A stretch of DNA of 51,825 nt from Planctomycetaceae bacterium. GTDB lineage: Bacteria > Planctomycetota > Planctomycetia > Planctomycetales > Planctomycetaceae. This document shows, in pieces, positions 1 through 8,099 of the stretch. The translations under genes were made by a program, and so were the position numbers. The stretch's first letter is position 1, and each line of letters starts with the position of its first letter. Under the pieces are notes generated by a model. That model did no database searches. It had not been told where the DNA came from and worked only from the letters and a program-made list of their open reading frames with translations. Where the stretch lies: assembly GCA_002722955.1 (NCBI GenBank), contig PBMZ01000151.1, forward strand, positions 1 to 51,825, given 5' to 3'.

Positions 1-2
1 AA

Positions 3-3000
3 CAACCTTCGCCCGCAGTACCGCGTGAGCAATTGGAGTCGTTCGCCATCGAGTACGTGATGGATCAAACTGGCTATCCACAAGAGATGGTCGAGTTGGA
101 CGTTGACTTAGAAGCGGACTTGGGAATCGACAGCATCAAGAAAGCACGGCTCTTGGGGGAGATTTCCGAGCACTTCGAGCCAGGCTTCTTGAGCGATGAA
201 GTAGGTAACCTCTCGCTTGACGATTTCCCAACGCTGACCAGCATCGTCGATTTCATCAGCGAGAAATCTGGTAGTGCTGCAACTCCCGCAGCAAAGCCCG
301 TGACAGCAGCACCTCAAGTCGCGGTAGCACCCGTCATTCAAGCCTCGGCAGTGCCTGCAACACCTCCGCCGAGCACAACAAACTTAGATTCCGCATCGCT
401 AACAGCCTTCATGATCGAATATGTGGTCGATCAAACCGGTTACCCGGAAGACATGGTCGAGATGGACATCGATCTGGAAGCGGACCTCGGTATCGACAGC
501 ATCAAGAAGGCACAATTTCTTGGCGAGATGTCCGAACAGTTCGAGTTAGATTTCCTCAGCGAACAAGTGGGCGACCTATCGCTCGACGATTTTCCAACGT
601 TGCAGCACATGCTCGACTTTGTATTAAGCAGCGGCGGTCAAAATGCAGAGCCAGTCATTCCTAATGCTGAGACGACAAACGCACAAGCACCTGTCGCCAA
701 GCCAACTGCGGCACAATCCGCTCCCGCATCCGCGCCAGCAACACAAGCGTCAGCATCATTGGATTCTAGAGCACTGACATCCTTCATGATCGAATACGTC
801 GTCGATCAGACAGGATATCCCGAGGAGATGGTCGAGATGAATGTCGACCTGGAAGCGGACCTTGGCATCGACAGTATCAAGAAGGCACAACTCTTGGGCG
901 AACTGTCTGAGAGCTTCGAACTTGATTTTCTTAGCCAGCAAGTCGGCGACCTGTCGTTGGATGACTTCCCAACGCTGCAATCGATCTTAGATTATTTGAT
1001 GTCTCAGGGCGCTCCGTCGGAAGATCGCTCCACGCAGCTTCAAGAAAACATTGCCTCACAGCTTCCCGAAACAGTTTCCACAACAGTGAATGCTGCCCCA
1101 GCAGTTGCATCAGCATCAACAACGGAGTCTTCGAGCCTCGACCGTGAACAGTTGAAAGCGTTCATGATCGAATATGTCGTCGATCAAACGGGCTACCCCG
1201 AAGATTTGGTCGAGATGGATGTCGATTTGGAAGCGGACCTTGGCATCGACAGCATCAAGAAGGCACAGCTCCTTGGCGAGTTATCCGAACAGTTCGAGTT
1301 GGATTTCTTACACCAGCAAGTTGGTGAACTATCGCTAGACGATTTCCCAACACTCGATGCAATCCTGGATTACTTGCTAAGCCAGTCTGGTGAGAGCACG
1401 CCCTCGACCGCACCGACAACATCGGTTCAAGTCGTCGCCGAATCAACGTCCGAACCTGCACCAGCTGCCATCAAGAATCGCATCGCCGAGCACTTCCCAT
1501 CCGAGTCGTCTCCCTTAGAGATCATGGAAAGCGCAGGCACCCCGTATGAGATCGGCTATCAACACGGTCAGAAATATGGCGAGTGCATCGATCAAATCAT
1601 CGACTCACACGTGAATTACTGGGGTCCGAAACTCGCCGAGATGCCCGTTTTGGATGAAGCGTTATTGAGTCCAGAGATTTACTTTGGATCCGATGAGCTT
1701 GCCGAACTTCGAGGCATGGCTGATGGCATGAACAACGAGTTGGAACGTCTCATTGCCCACAACTTAGGGCTTTATCACGCGTACGTTCCCGGCTGTTCGC
1801 AAATCGCGATAACTCGAAGTTACCACGCTGGAGGTGAACTCTTACACGGAGTCAATGAAGATTCAGCCTTGGCCATGAAGCTCCGCGACATGATTCGTCG
1901 TTTCGTTCACATTCGTCGACCGATTGGCAAGATCCCGCATGTTGTCTTCAGTGCGTCGGGACAGATGGCGGGCGTCAACGGCATGAATGCTCATGGTTTG
2001 GCGATCAGCAGTACGAACTTGGCGGATCGAGCCGGCCGCGAACATTCGCTGGGATTAGTTCACACCGTAATCGTCAAGCGGCTTTTGGAAGAGGCCACTG
2101 ACATTGAGTCTGCGGTTTCGATGCTAGAATCGCTTCCCAAGAGTGCCGCGTGCAGTATCTGCATCAGCGATCATCGTACTGACTCGATTTGTTATGTCGA
2201 GTACGACGGCAAATCGACGAAAGTCCGCCGAGCGTTGGATCATTGGATGTCGACAAATCACTGTCATCTACATTCTCCAAACGGCGAAGTTCCCGAGCAC
2301 TCGCAATATCGTCTCGAGCGATTGCATGAGCTTTTCGGAAGCTCCAACGGCAGTGGCTTCAAAGCCATCGACTTGCAAAATGCATTGCGTGATCGATTCG
2401 ATCGTGGGCGAGGACGCGTGACGCCACATCCAACGATGAACACGATTCGGCGTGTCGACAATCAAATCAGCGCGGTGATGAGACCAGCCAGCGGCGAGAT
2501 CTGGGTCACTCCCGGTCCCATGCACAAGGATCATGCGGACGAGTTCTACAAGGTCGACGTTAGCGACTTGATGAAATCATCTGCAAGCAGCTCGCGGTCG
2601 AACGGAAGTCTTTCCGTCGCGACCGATGTTGAACAAAAGGAGAGCCGCAAGGATGCGGCAACTTTTTCTGAGGCTTCTGTCGCCGATTTGCCCTCTGAGT
2701 CCAGCCGTGTAATGAAACGTTGGACAATGAAATCCGTTCCCGCACCGTTGGCAGAGAATGGCGATGTGATGGAGGGAGCGGCTGTCATCGTTGGTAACAG
2801 CGATGCGGCCGAGATGCTGGCAAAACGCATTGGTGCCGCTGGGACGCACGTATATCCACTGTCAGACCACTTACCGTTAGAACAAACGATCACTGATCTT
2901 GATCGGCTATTGGAATCGCAACCCGTTTGGAATTTGCTGATGATCGGTCAAGCCGATGCCAATGCTGAAACGGCTGACTCGGACGAACTGTATAAACTGT

Positions 3001-5093
3001 TCGAAATCTGCCGTCATTGGATCGAGAGTGTCGAAAAGGTTGGCAAAATCTCTCACGCCACGTTGACCGCAACAACTCAAATGGGTGGCGATCTGGGCTT
3101 TAACGACGAATGCAACAACGCGGCCGGTGGAGCAATCACAGGATTGTTCAAAGGCATTCGCCGCGAGTATCCCGATTTGCGAGTCACCGTCGTCGATACC
3201 AGCGCCAATGAAGAGGCAAGCAACATTGCATCTGCCGTCTACGGCGAGTTAACACACGGCTCCGGCCCGCTAGAAGTCGCTTATCGCAACGGCGACCGCC
3301 ACGTCGTCCAAGCCACTCCGATCCCCGCTTTCACCTATTCCCGCCGAGGCATCACTTGCGGAAGCACCTGGGTTGTGACAGGCGGCGCACGCGGCGTTAC
3401 GGCCGTTGTGGCCAGGGAGTTGGGTAAACGATTTGGATTGAAGTTGCATCTGTTGGGCTCCAGCCAGCCGCCGCAAATCGATCCGGCGTGGCGTGATTAC
3501 TCCGAGGAACAACTGAAGCAACTCAAGCGGACAGTTATACAGCAAGCTCGCGCGGAGGGAAAACATCCCGCGAAGACATGGAGCCAAACGGAACGCGCCA
3601 TCGAGATCGATCGAACATTGCGGCAATTCGCCAACGACGGCGTCGATGCAACTTACCACGCATGCGATGTTTCGAATTGCGCTTCGTTAGCATCGGTGTT
3701 GAATGCGATCCGCTCACAACACGGCGAGATTCATGGCGTGATTCACGGTGCTGGTGTTGAAGCGGCGTGCAAGTTTGTTCGCAAGAAAGAAGACCACGTG
3801 CGATCGACGTTGTCCGTCAAGATTGATGGTGCAGCGCACTTGATCGAGTTGACTCGTAACGATCCTCTCGAGTTCTTTGTCGGCTTCGGATCAACAAGCG
3901 GTCGTTTCGGCGGACTGGGGCAAACCGACTATTCAATGGCGCAAGACATGCTGGTCAAGATGTGTCAGAAGCTGCGGCACGAGCGTCCCGGTTGTCGGTG
4001 CTTCGGTGTGCATTGGCCAGCTTGGGGCGATGTTGGCATGGCTGTTCGGCCAGAGAGCAAGATTGCCCTTGAAGCTAGTGGTATGCAATTCATGCCGTCG
4101 ATGGAAGGTGCCGCTCACATGATCGATGAACTAACGATCGAGGCGGATAACGGTGAGGTGTTGTTCCTGGATGGCTCGAACTTCTTGGATACCGACCAAA
4201 CCATGAAGGCGTCACCTTGGACAAGTGTCGCTGTCAAGAAGCCGATCGCTGATGACCAAAGCGTCAACCACTTTCCAATCCTGACTGAGGTCCGTGAGCA
4301 ACAAGCCGGGCAACGGTTGATCGCCGGTATTGATCTCGACCCAACAAGTGACGTTTTTCTGACGCAGCATTTGGTCCGGAACAAGCCGATGCTGCCGATC
4401 GTTGTTGGCATCGAAGCCATGATGGAAACCGCTTTATTGGCTTGCCCCGATCATTCGATCGAATGTGTCTCGAAAGTTGAGATTCCTCGTGGTTTCCGAT
4501 TCTTGAAAGATGACCCGCAAACAGCGCGTGTCGAAGTCGAGGTCGACGGTAATGTCGCCAAGTGTCAGTTTCTCGACGACAAGAGAGGCCGTGTTTATCA
4601 ATCGTGCGAAGTCCAAATGTCGCCGACACCAGTCACCTTGAGCGAGCCCGATCCAGGGAACTGCAAATTCGAGCTAATCCCAATGATCTGGCGCGACGAC
4701 TTGGACATTTACCACGGTCCGCCATTCCGACTGTTGAACGGTTTCATGCATCAAATGAATGGCGGCTGGGGTGCTCTGACAGCGACGGAGGTTGATGAAA
4801 TCGGTGCCAACCGTGACGGCGACGCTTGGCAGATTCACGCCCCAGCGTTGGACTCATGCATGGTGTGTTGTGGCGTGTTCGTATCATTGATGTTCGACAT
4901 GCGAGTCGAGATACCTCACAGCATCGACGAACTGCGTTTCGGTCGATTACCTCACACGGGTGAGAACTGTCGCATTCGATTCCACTTTGGCGAACACAAC
5001 GAAAAGCACACTTCACACGACTTCAGCTTATTTGGCGAGAACGGCGATTTGCTCATCAGAGTCAGAGGTTATCGCAGCGTTCGTATCACATAG
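3..5093 (+). CDS. PfaA-like polyketide/fatty-acid synthase, 3' part: ACPx4 - C45 acyltransferase - KR - DH-like
   Basis: The reading frame is open to the left window edge, so the 5' end is missing; the TTG at 33 lies inside the first visible ACP and is not a start. Four tandem acyl carrier domains carry the motif LGIDSIKKA, with phosphopantetheine serines at nt 132, 498, 873 and 1251 (spacing 122-126 residues, Ala/Pro/Thr-rich linkers). Nt ~1510-2560 encode a C45 (isopenicillin N acyltransferase-like, AAT) domain with Gly-Cys at 1791-1796, VNED near 1851 and TNH near 2253. Nt ~2700-4180 encode a ketoreductase with nucleotide motif TGGARG (3378), Ser ~3891 and Tyr 3930 (DYSMAQD). Nt ~4270-5090 encode a hot-dog dehydratase-like domain with His 4368 (HLVRNKPMLP). 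Tandem ACPs followed by KR and DH match the C-terminal part of PfaA-type synthases, so KS and AT domains probably lie upstream (inference). The embedded C45 domain is not part of the PfaA arrangement I know. Product unknown; cytoplasmic. Confidence 0.9.
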   Translation, partial: QPSPAVPREQLESFAIEYVMDQTGYPQEMVELDVDLEADLGIDSIKKARLLGEISEHFEPGFLSDEVGNLSLDDFPTLTSIVDFISEKSGSAATPAAKPVTAAPQVAVAPVIQASAVPATPPPSTTNLDSASLTAFMIEYVVDQTGYPEDMVEMDIDLEADLGIDSIKKAQFLGEMSEQFELDFLSEQVGDLSLDDFPTLQHMLDFVLSSGGQNAEPVIPNAETTNAQAPVAKPTAAQSAPASAPATQASASLDSRALTSFMIEYVVDQTGYPEEMVEMNVDLEADLGIDSIKKAQLLGELSESFELDFLSQQVGDLSLDDFPTLQSILDYLMSQGAPSEDRSTQLQENIASQLPETVSTTVNAAPAVASASTTESSSLDREQLKAFMIEYVVDQTGYPEDLVEMDVDLEADLGIDSIKKAQLLGELSEQFELDFLHQQVGELSLDDFPTLDAILDYLLSQSGESTPSTAPTTSVQVVAESTSEPAPAAIKNRIAEHFPSESSPLEIMESAGTPYEIGYQHGQKYGECIDQIIDSHVNYWGPKLAEMPVLDEALLSPEIYFGSDELAELRGMADGMNNELERLIAHNLGLYHAYVPGCSQIAITRSYHAGGELLHGVNEDSALAMKLRDMIRRFVHIRRPIGKIPHVVFSASGQMAGVNGMNAHGLAISSTNLADRAGREHSLGLVHTVIVKRLLEEATDIESAVSMLESLPKSAACSICISDHRTDSICYVEYDGKSTKVRRALDHWMSTNHCHLHSPNGEVPEHSQYRLERLHELFGSSNGSGFKAIDLQNALRDRFDRGRGRVTPHPTMNTIRRVDNQISAVMRPASGEIWVTPGPMHKDHADEFYKVDVSDLMKSSASSSRSNGSLSVATDVEQKESRKDAATFSEASVADLPSESSRVMKRWTMKSVPAPLAENGDVMEGAAVIVGNSDAAEMLAKRIGAAGTHVYPLSDHLPLEQTITDLDRLLESQPVWNLLMIGQADANAETADSDELYKLFEICRHWIESVEKVGKISHATLTATTQMGGDLGFNDECNNAAGGAITGLFKGIRREYPDLRVTVVDTSANEEASNIASAVYGELTHGSGPLEVAYRNGDRHVVQATPIPAFTYSRRGITCGSTWVVTGGARGVTAVVARELGKRFGLKLHLLGSSQPPQIDPAWRDYSEEQLKQLKRTVIQQARAEGKHPAKTWSQTERAIEIDRTLRQFANDGVDATYHACDVSNCASLASVLNAIRSQHGEIHGVIHGAGVEAACKFVRKKEDHVRSTLSVKIDGAAHLIELTRNDPLEFFVGFGSTSGRFGGLGQTDYSMAQDMLVKMCQKLRHERPGCRCFGVHWPAWGDVGMAVRPESKIALEASGMQFMPSMEGAAHMIDELTIEADNGEVLFLDGSNFLDTDQTMKASPWTSVAVKKPIADDQSVNHFPILTEVREQQAGQRLIAGIDLDPTSDVFLTQHLVRNKPMLPIVVGIEAMMETALLACPDHSIECVSKVEIPRGFRFLKDDPQTARVEVEVDGNVAKCQFLDDKRGRVYQSCEVQMSPTPVTLSEPDPGNCKFELIPMIWRDDLDIYHGPPFRLLNGFMHQMNGGWGALTATEVDEIGANRDGDAWQIHAPALDSCMVCCGVFVSLMFDMRVEIPHSIDELRFGRLPHTGENCRIRFHFGEHNEKHTSHDFSLFGENGDLLIRVRGYRSVRIT

Positions 5094-5122
5094 ATTCACA
5101 ATCCCTCAACGTTGCAATCAAC

Positions 5123-5791
5123 ATGGATTGGTCCATCAACATTCAGTCACGCTGCAAGCTGCGACGCGTTGCCTCTGAGCAACTGTGTCTGCACTGGCTG
5201 CACGAATTGGAATACGAACACTACACATCGATCAACCACGCCAATCGTCGCGAGGCGTTCTTGTTCGGCCGCGTTGTTGCAAAGAGGCTAATCGTAGAAG
5301 ACGAGAGTCTTGCCAGCCGCGAAATCAACAAAGCCACCCAGATCTATATCTCCTCCCGCGATGGAATGGGGCGAGCTGTCCGGCCAACGGTCATGATTGA
5401 CGGCCGATTGCAGCCGATCGAGTTGTCAATTTCTCACTCGGACCAGTCTGTCATGGCAATTGCCAGACGAGGGAATCAAGTTCGTTTGGGAGCAGACATT
5501 CAGACAATTAGCTCGAACCCGAACAGCCAATTGCGTCTCTGGTTAACAGAAAAGGAAAGAGCCAACATCGGCCACAATGACAGCAACGCTGTAAAGACGT
5601 GGGCTTTGAAAGAGGCCGTTTATAAAGCAATCAACAACGGAGAACGGTTCCAGCCTCACCAGATCGAGGTCTTGAACGAGGACGGCCGGTACCAATGTCG
5701 TGTCCGTGGCCAGGAGTTATTGGATACGACATTATCCGTCCGCCAGCACGAAGATGAATTCGTCGCGGTCGCCGTTGTTAAGAAAAGGTAG
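5123..5791 (+). CDS. Sfp-type 4'-phosphopantetheinyl transferase
   Basis: The protein has 222 residues, normal for the Sfp/AcpT family. It shows the family motifs in order: a basic stretch RREAFLFGR (residues 42-50), LSISHSD (101-107), LGADIQ (122-127) and WALKEAVYK (160-168). Such enzymes transfer phosphopantetheine from CoA to a serine of carrier domains. The gene begins 29 nt after the synthase stop on the same strand, so its natural substrates are probably the tandem ACPs encoded just upstream (inference). The metal-binding motif reads D-x-Q instead of the common D-x-E; the Glu of the KEA motif is kept. The ATG at 5123 is the first start after the synthase; no strong ribosome binding site is visible. 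Confidence 0.9.
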   Translation: MDWSINIQSRCKLRRVASEQLCLHWLHELEYEHYTSINHANRREAFLFGRVVAKRLIVEDESLASREINKATQIYISSRDGMGRAVRPTVMIDGRLQPIELSISHSDQSVMAIARRGNQVRLGADIQTISSNPNSQLRLWLTEKERANIGHNDSNAVKTWALKEAVYKAINNGERFQPHQIEVLNEDGRYQCRVRGQELLDTTLSVRQHEDEFVAVAVVKKR

Positions 5792-5800
5792 GTATTGGGG

Positions 5801-5881
5801 AACACTAATCTTCGCTAATCGACGCTAATGAATATCTTGCTTCAAGACCAACATTAGTGTGAATTAGCGAAGATTAGCGCT
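5801..5881. repeat. Imperfect inverted repeat, TTAGCG type
   Basis: Two 30-nt arms (5801-5830 and 5852-5881) are inverted copies with five mismatches around a 21-nt loop. Each arm holds the words CTAATCTTCGCTAAT and GCTAATG or close variants. It fills the gap between the PPTase gene and the enoyl reductase gene. It could attenuate transcription or be a dispersed repeat; there is no run of T, so a classical terminator is unlikely. Confidence 0.7.
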
Positions 5882-5907
5882 CCTCAAAGCACAACGAGTT
5901 CAAGAAC

Positions 5908-6672
5908 ATGATCGACTTAACTGGAAAAGTAGCACTGGTTACGGGTGGCTCGCGAGGAATCGGGCGAGCTACGGCACTCAAGTTGGCGGAAGCCGGCTGC
6001 GACGTAATCGTCAATTACGTGACCTCTCGAAAAGCCGCCGATCAAGTTGCCGAAGAGATCGTCAGCATGGGCCGTCGAGTGGCCTTGGTGAAAGCCGATG
6101 TCAGCGAGCAAGACGATGTGTGCTCGATGATGGAGTTTATCTCTGAGACATTCGGACGGCTTGACATCCTCGTCAGCAACGCAGCAACCGGCGGATTTCG
6201 CCCGCTACTCGTAACAACGGCGAACAACTTTGAAGCTGCGATGAATACGAATGTGCGAGCACTGATCTTTCTGGTGCAATCGGCTGTGCCTCTGATGGAA
6301 CAATCATCAGGTCGAGGTAAGATTGTTGCTGTCTCGAGCCATGGCTCTCACACAGCGCTTCCGATGTACGGGATTATCGGCGCATCCAAGGCCGCTCTGG
6401 AAAGCGCCATGCGACACTTCGCATTGGAGTTGGGAGACCGCGGCTTCAATGTTAACGTCGTTCAAGCCGGCTTGGTCGAGACCGATTCAACTCGCCTGAT
6501 CCCAAACTCGGACGAAATGTTCGCCGGTCGTCGAACCAAAACGATGATGGGCGACCGCGATTTAGAAGCTTCCGATGTCGCCGACGCGATCTTGTACCTT
6601 TCCAGCCCCTTTAGTGATTTGGTACAAGGCCAAACACTGATCGTCGACGGCGGCGCCGCAATCCACGTTTGA
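5908..6672 (+). CDS. SDR-family oxidoreductase, FabL-type enoyl-ACP reductase (III)
   Basis: This 254-residue short-chain dehydrogenase has the NADP-binding motif TGGSRGIG near residue 13, the SNAATG motif and a C-terminal VDGGAAIHV. The catalytic pair is Tyr154 and Lys161, separated by six residues. That Y-x6-K spacing is characteristic of FabL-type enoyl-ACP reductases, whereas FabG ketoreductases use Y-x3-K. The stretch [14 protein letters not shown] also resembles Bacillus FabL. The likely reaction is NAD(P)H-dependent reduction of an enoyl-ACP. Beside a synthase with KR and DH-like domains but no visible ER, it may act in trans on that synthase (inference). An alternative is a housekeeping fatty-acid reductase or a FabG-like enzyme. 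Confidence 0.8.
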   Translation: MIDLTGKVALVTGGSRGIGRATALKLAEAGCDVIVNYVTSRKAADQVAEEIVSMGRRVALVKADVSEQDDVCSMMEFISETFGRLDILVSNAATGGFRPLLVTTANNFEAAMNTNVRALIFLVQSAVPLMEQSSGRGKIVAVSSHGSHTALPMYGIIGASKAALESAMRHFALELGDRGFNVNVVQAGLVETDSTRLIPNSDEMFAGRRTKTMMGDRDLEASDVADAILYLSSPFSDLVQGQTLIVDGGAAIHV

Positions 6673-6683
6673 ATGGAATCGTG

Positions 6684-7289
6684 ATGATTAAGATTGTTGA
6701 CTACGGAATGGGAAACTTGCGCAGCGTTCAGAAGGCGTTCGAGAAAATCGACGTCGAAGCTGAAATCTGCACAACGGCCGCATCACTGGATAATGCCGAC
6801 AAGCTGGTTTTGCCGGGCGTCGGTGCATTTCAAGATGCCATGACAGTACTGCGCCAGCAAGACATGATCGTCCCGATTCAACAACACATCGAGAGCGGTC
6901 GACCATTCCTTGGAATTTGTCTGGGCCTACAGTTGCTCTTCGACGTCAGCTATGAAGACGGGGAATTCGAGGGACTCGGTATCGTCCCGGGCTCGGTTGT
7001 GCGATTCGAAGACCAACCCGACTTGAAGATTCCGCACATGGGTTGGAATCAAGTCTCACACTGTGGCGATCTAAAGCTACTTGAGGGAATCCCTGAATCG
7101 GCGTTTTTCTATTTTGTACATAGCTACTATGTCGTACCAACAGATGATGCTCTGACAACAGGCCGCACGGACCACGGGACCGAATTCGTTTCAACGATTC
7201 AGCGCGACAACCTATACGCGACGCAATTCCACCCGGAGAAGAGCCAGCGGTACGGGCTTCAATTGCTGCGCAACTTTGCCAACCTGTAG
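6684..7289 (+). CDS. hisH: Imidazole glycerol phosphate synthase, glutamine amidotransferase subunit
   Basis: The 201-residue protein is a class I glutamine amidotransferase. It starts [15 protein letters not shown], carries the nucleophile elbow GICLGLQ (Cys79) and the QFHPEKS motif (His183, Glu185). HisH supplies ammonia from glutamine to HisF in histidine biosynthesis. The frame is open back to a TTG at 6669 that overlaps the previous stop, but family alignment favours ATG 6684. It follows the enoyl reductase gene by 11 nt, so the two may be cotranscribed. No hisF, hisA or other his gene lies nearby. The gene runs into a convergent gene only 6 nt downstream. Confidence 0.93.
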   Translation: MIKIVDYGMGNLRSVQKAFEKIDVEAEICTTAASLDNADKLVLPGVGAFQDAMTVLRQQDMIVPIQQHIESGRPFLGICLGLQLLFDVSYEDGEFEGLGIVPGSVVRFEDQPDLKIPHMGWNQVSHCGDLKLLEGIPESAFFYFVHSYYVVPTDDALTTGRTDHGTEFVSTIQRDNLYATQFHPEKSQRYGLQLLRNFANL

Positions 7290-7295
7290 TCGGCC

Positions 7296-8084
7296 TTAGT
7301 CCTCATCTGAATTCACAGACCACCGGTTATCGGGAAAGAAGTTCCCAGGCTTCTTCCATGTCAACTCATTGACGAAGAACTCGAGATTTTCCCACCACCA
7401 CATCGTGCCCGGACCGACCTGGCGGCGATCGCGATCGTCGTCGATATCAAGCACGGTAAGTTGCGAGTGTGGGATTCCTTTCTTCTTCATCGTGTGGACA
7501 TGAAAGTCCTCGATGACTTCCTGGCTTCCGCAAGTCTTCCTCGGCAATTGTTTGATCTCATCCAGTGACGGCAGTTCCTTGCCTCGCCAATCCAGAAGAG
7601 TCAGACAAACGCCATCGTCAGCCACGTCATCGATGAAGAAGATGACGAATTCGCCGGTCGACATTTCAAACGAGACATAGTTACCCGCTTTGAAGTCCGG
7701 GACATAAAACCGTTCGACACGGATCTTCTTCGGATTAGGTTGAGGTCCCGTCAGTTGCGTGCGCAACTTTTCAAGATGCTTGGCCCTCTTGGCGGTCAGC
7801 CCTTCTTCTTCCCAGCGTTCCAAATCTTGTCCGTTATCAATAATTTCGATCGCCTTGTCGCGGACTCGATCTTCGAGCCGCCCGACTTTCGATTGCGTTG
7901 CCGCCAAGGCCAGCCAAAACACCAGAGTATCTGGATCATCAGCATCACGATCATCCAGCCAGTCCTTGATCAACTCATCCGTCGCATCAACACCATCCAT
8001 GCCATCAGCGACTCGCTGACGATACGCATCGCGAACATCACCAGCAACATCGTCTGAGAAAACCGCAGGGCCCCAAATACCCAT
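7296..8084 (-). CDS. DUF4259-like hypothetical protein
   Basis: The protein has 262 residues and no signal peptide or membrane segment. It opens MGIWGPAVFSDDVAGD, which resembles the start of DUF4259-type proteins (MGxWGxxxFxxDxA). The N-terminal ~100 residues look helical and acidic (DWLDDRDADDPDTL). The remainder looks mixed beta, with FVIFFIDDVADDG and a Trp-rich stretch TMWWWENLEFF near residue 230. No catalytic motif is evident and the function is unknown. A purine-rich GGAAAG precedes the ATG. It lies 15 nt downstream of the beta-propeller gene on the same strand and may be translated from its message. Confidence 0.75.
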   Translation of the reverse strand: MGIWGPAVFSDDVAGDVRDAYRQRVADGMDGVDATDELIKDWLDDRDADDPDTLVFWLALAATQSKVGRLEDRVRDKAIEIIDNGQDLERWEEEGLTAKRAKHLEKLRTQLTGPQPNPKKIRVERFYVPDFKAGNYVSFEMSTGEFVIFFIDDVADDGVCLTLLDWRGKELPSLDEIKQLPRKTCGSQEVIEDFHVHTMKKKGIPHSQLTVLDIDDDRDRRQVGPGTMWWWENLEFFVNELTWKKPGNFFPDNRWSVNSDED

Positions 8085-8099
8085 GGCGCACTTTCCGGT

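Noticed and set aside
33..35. TTG at 33 as the start of the synthase
   Set aside because: The frame is open to the window edge and the codon falls within a conserved ACP helix, so the real start lies upstream.
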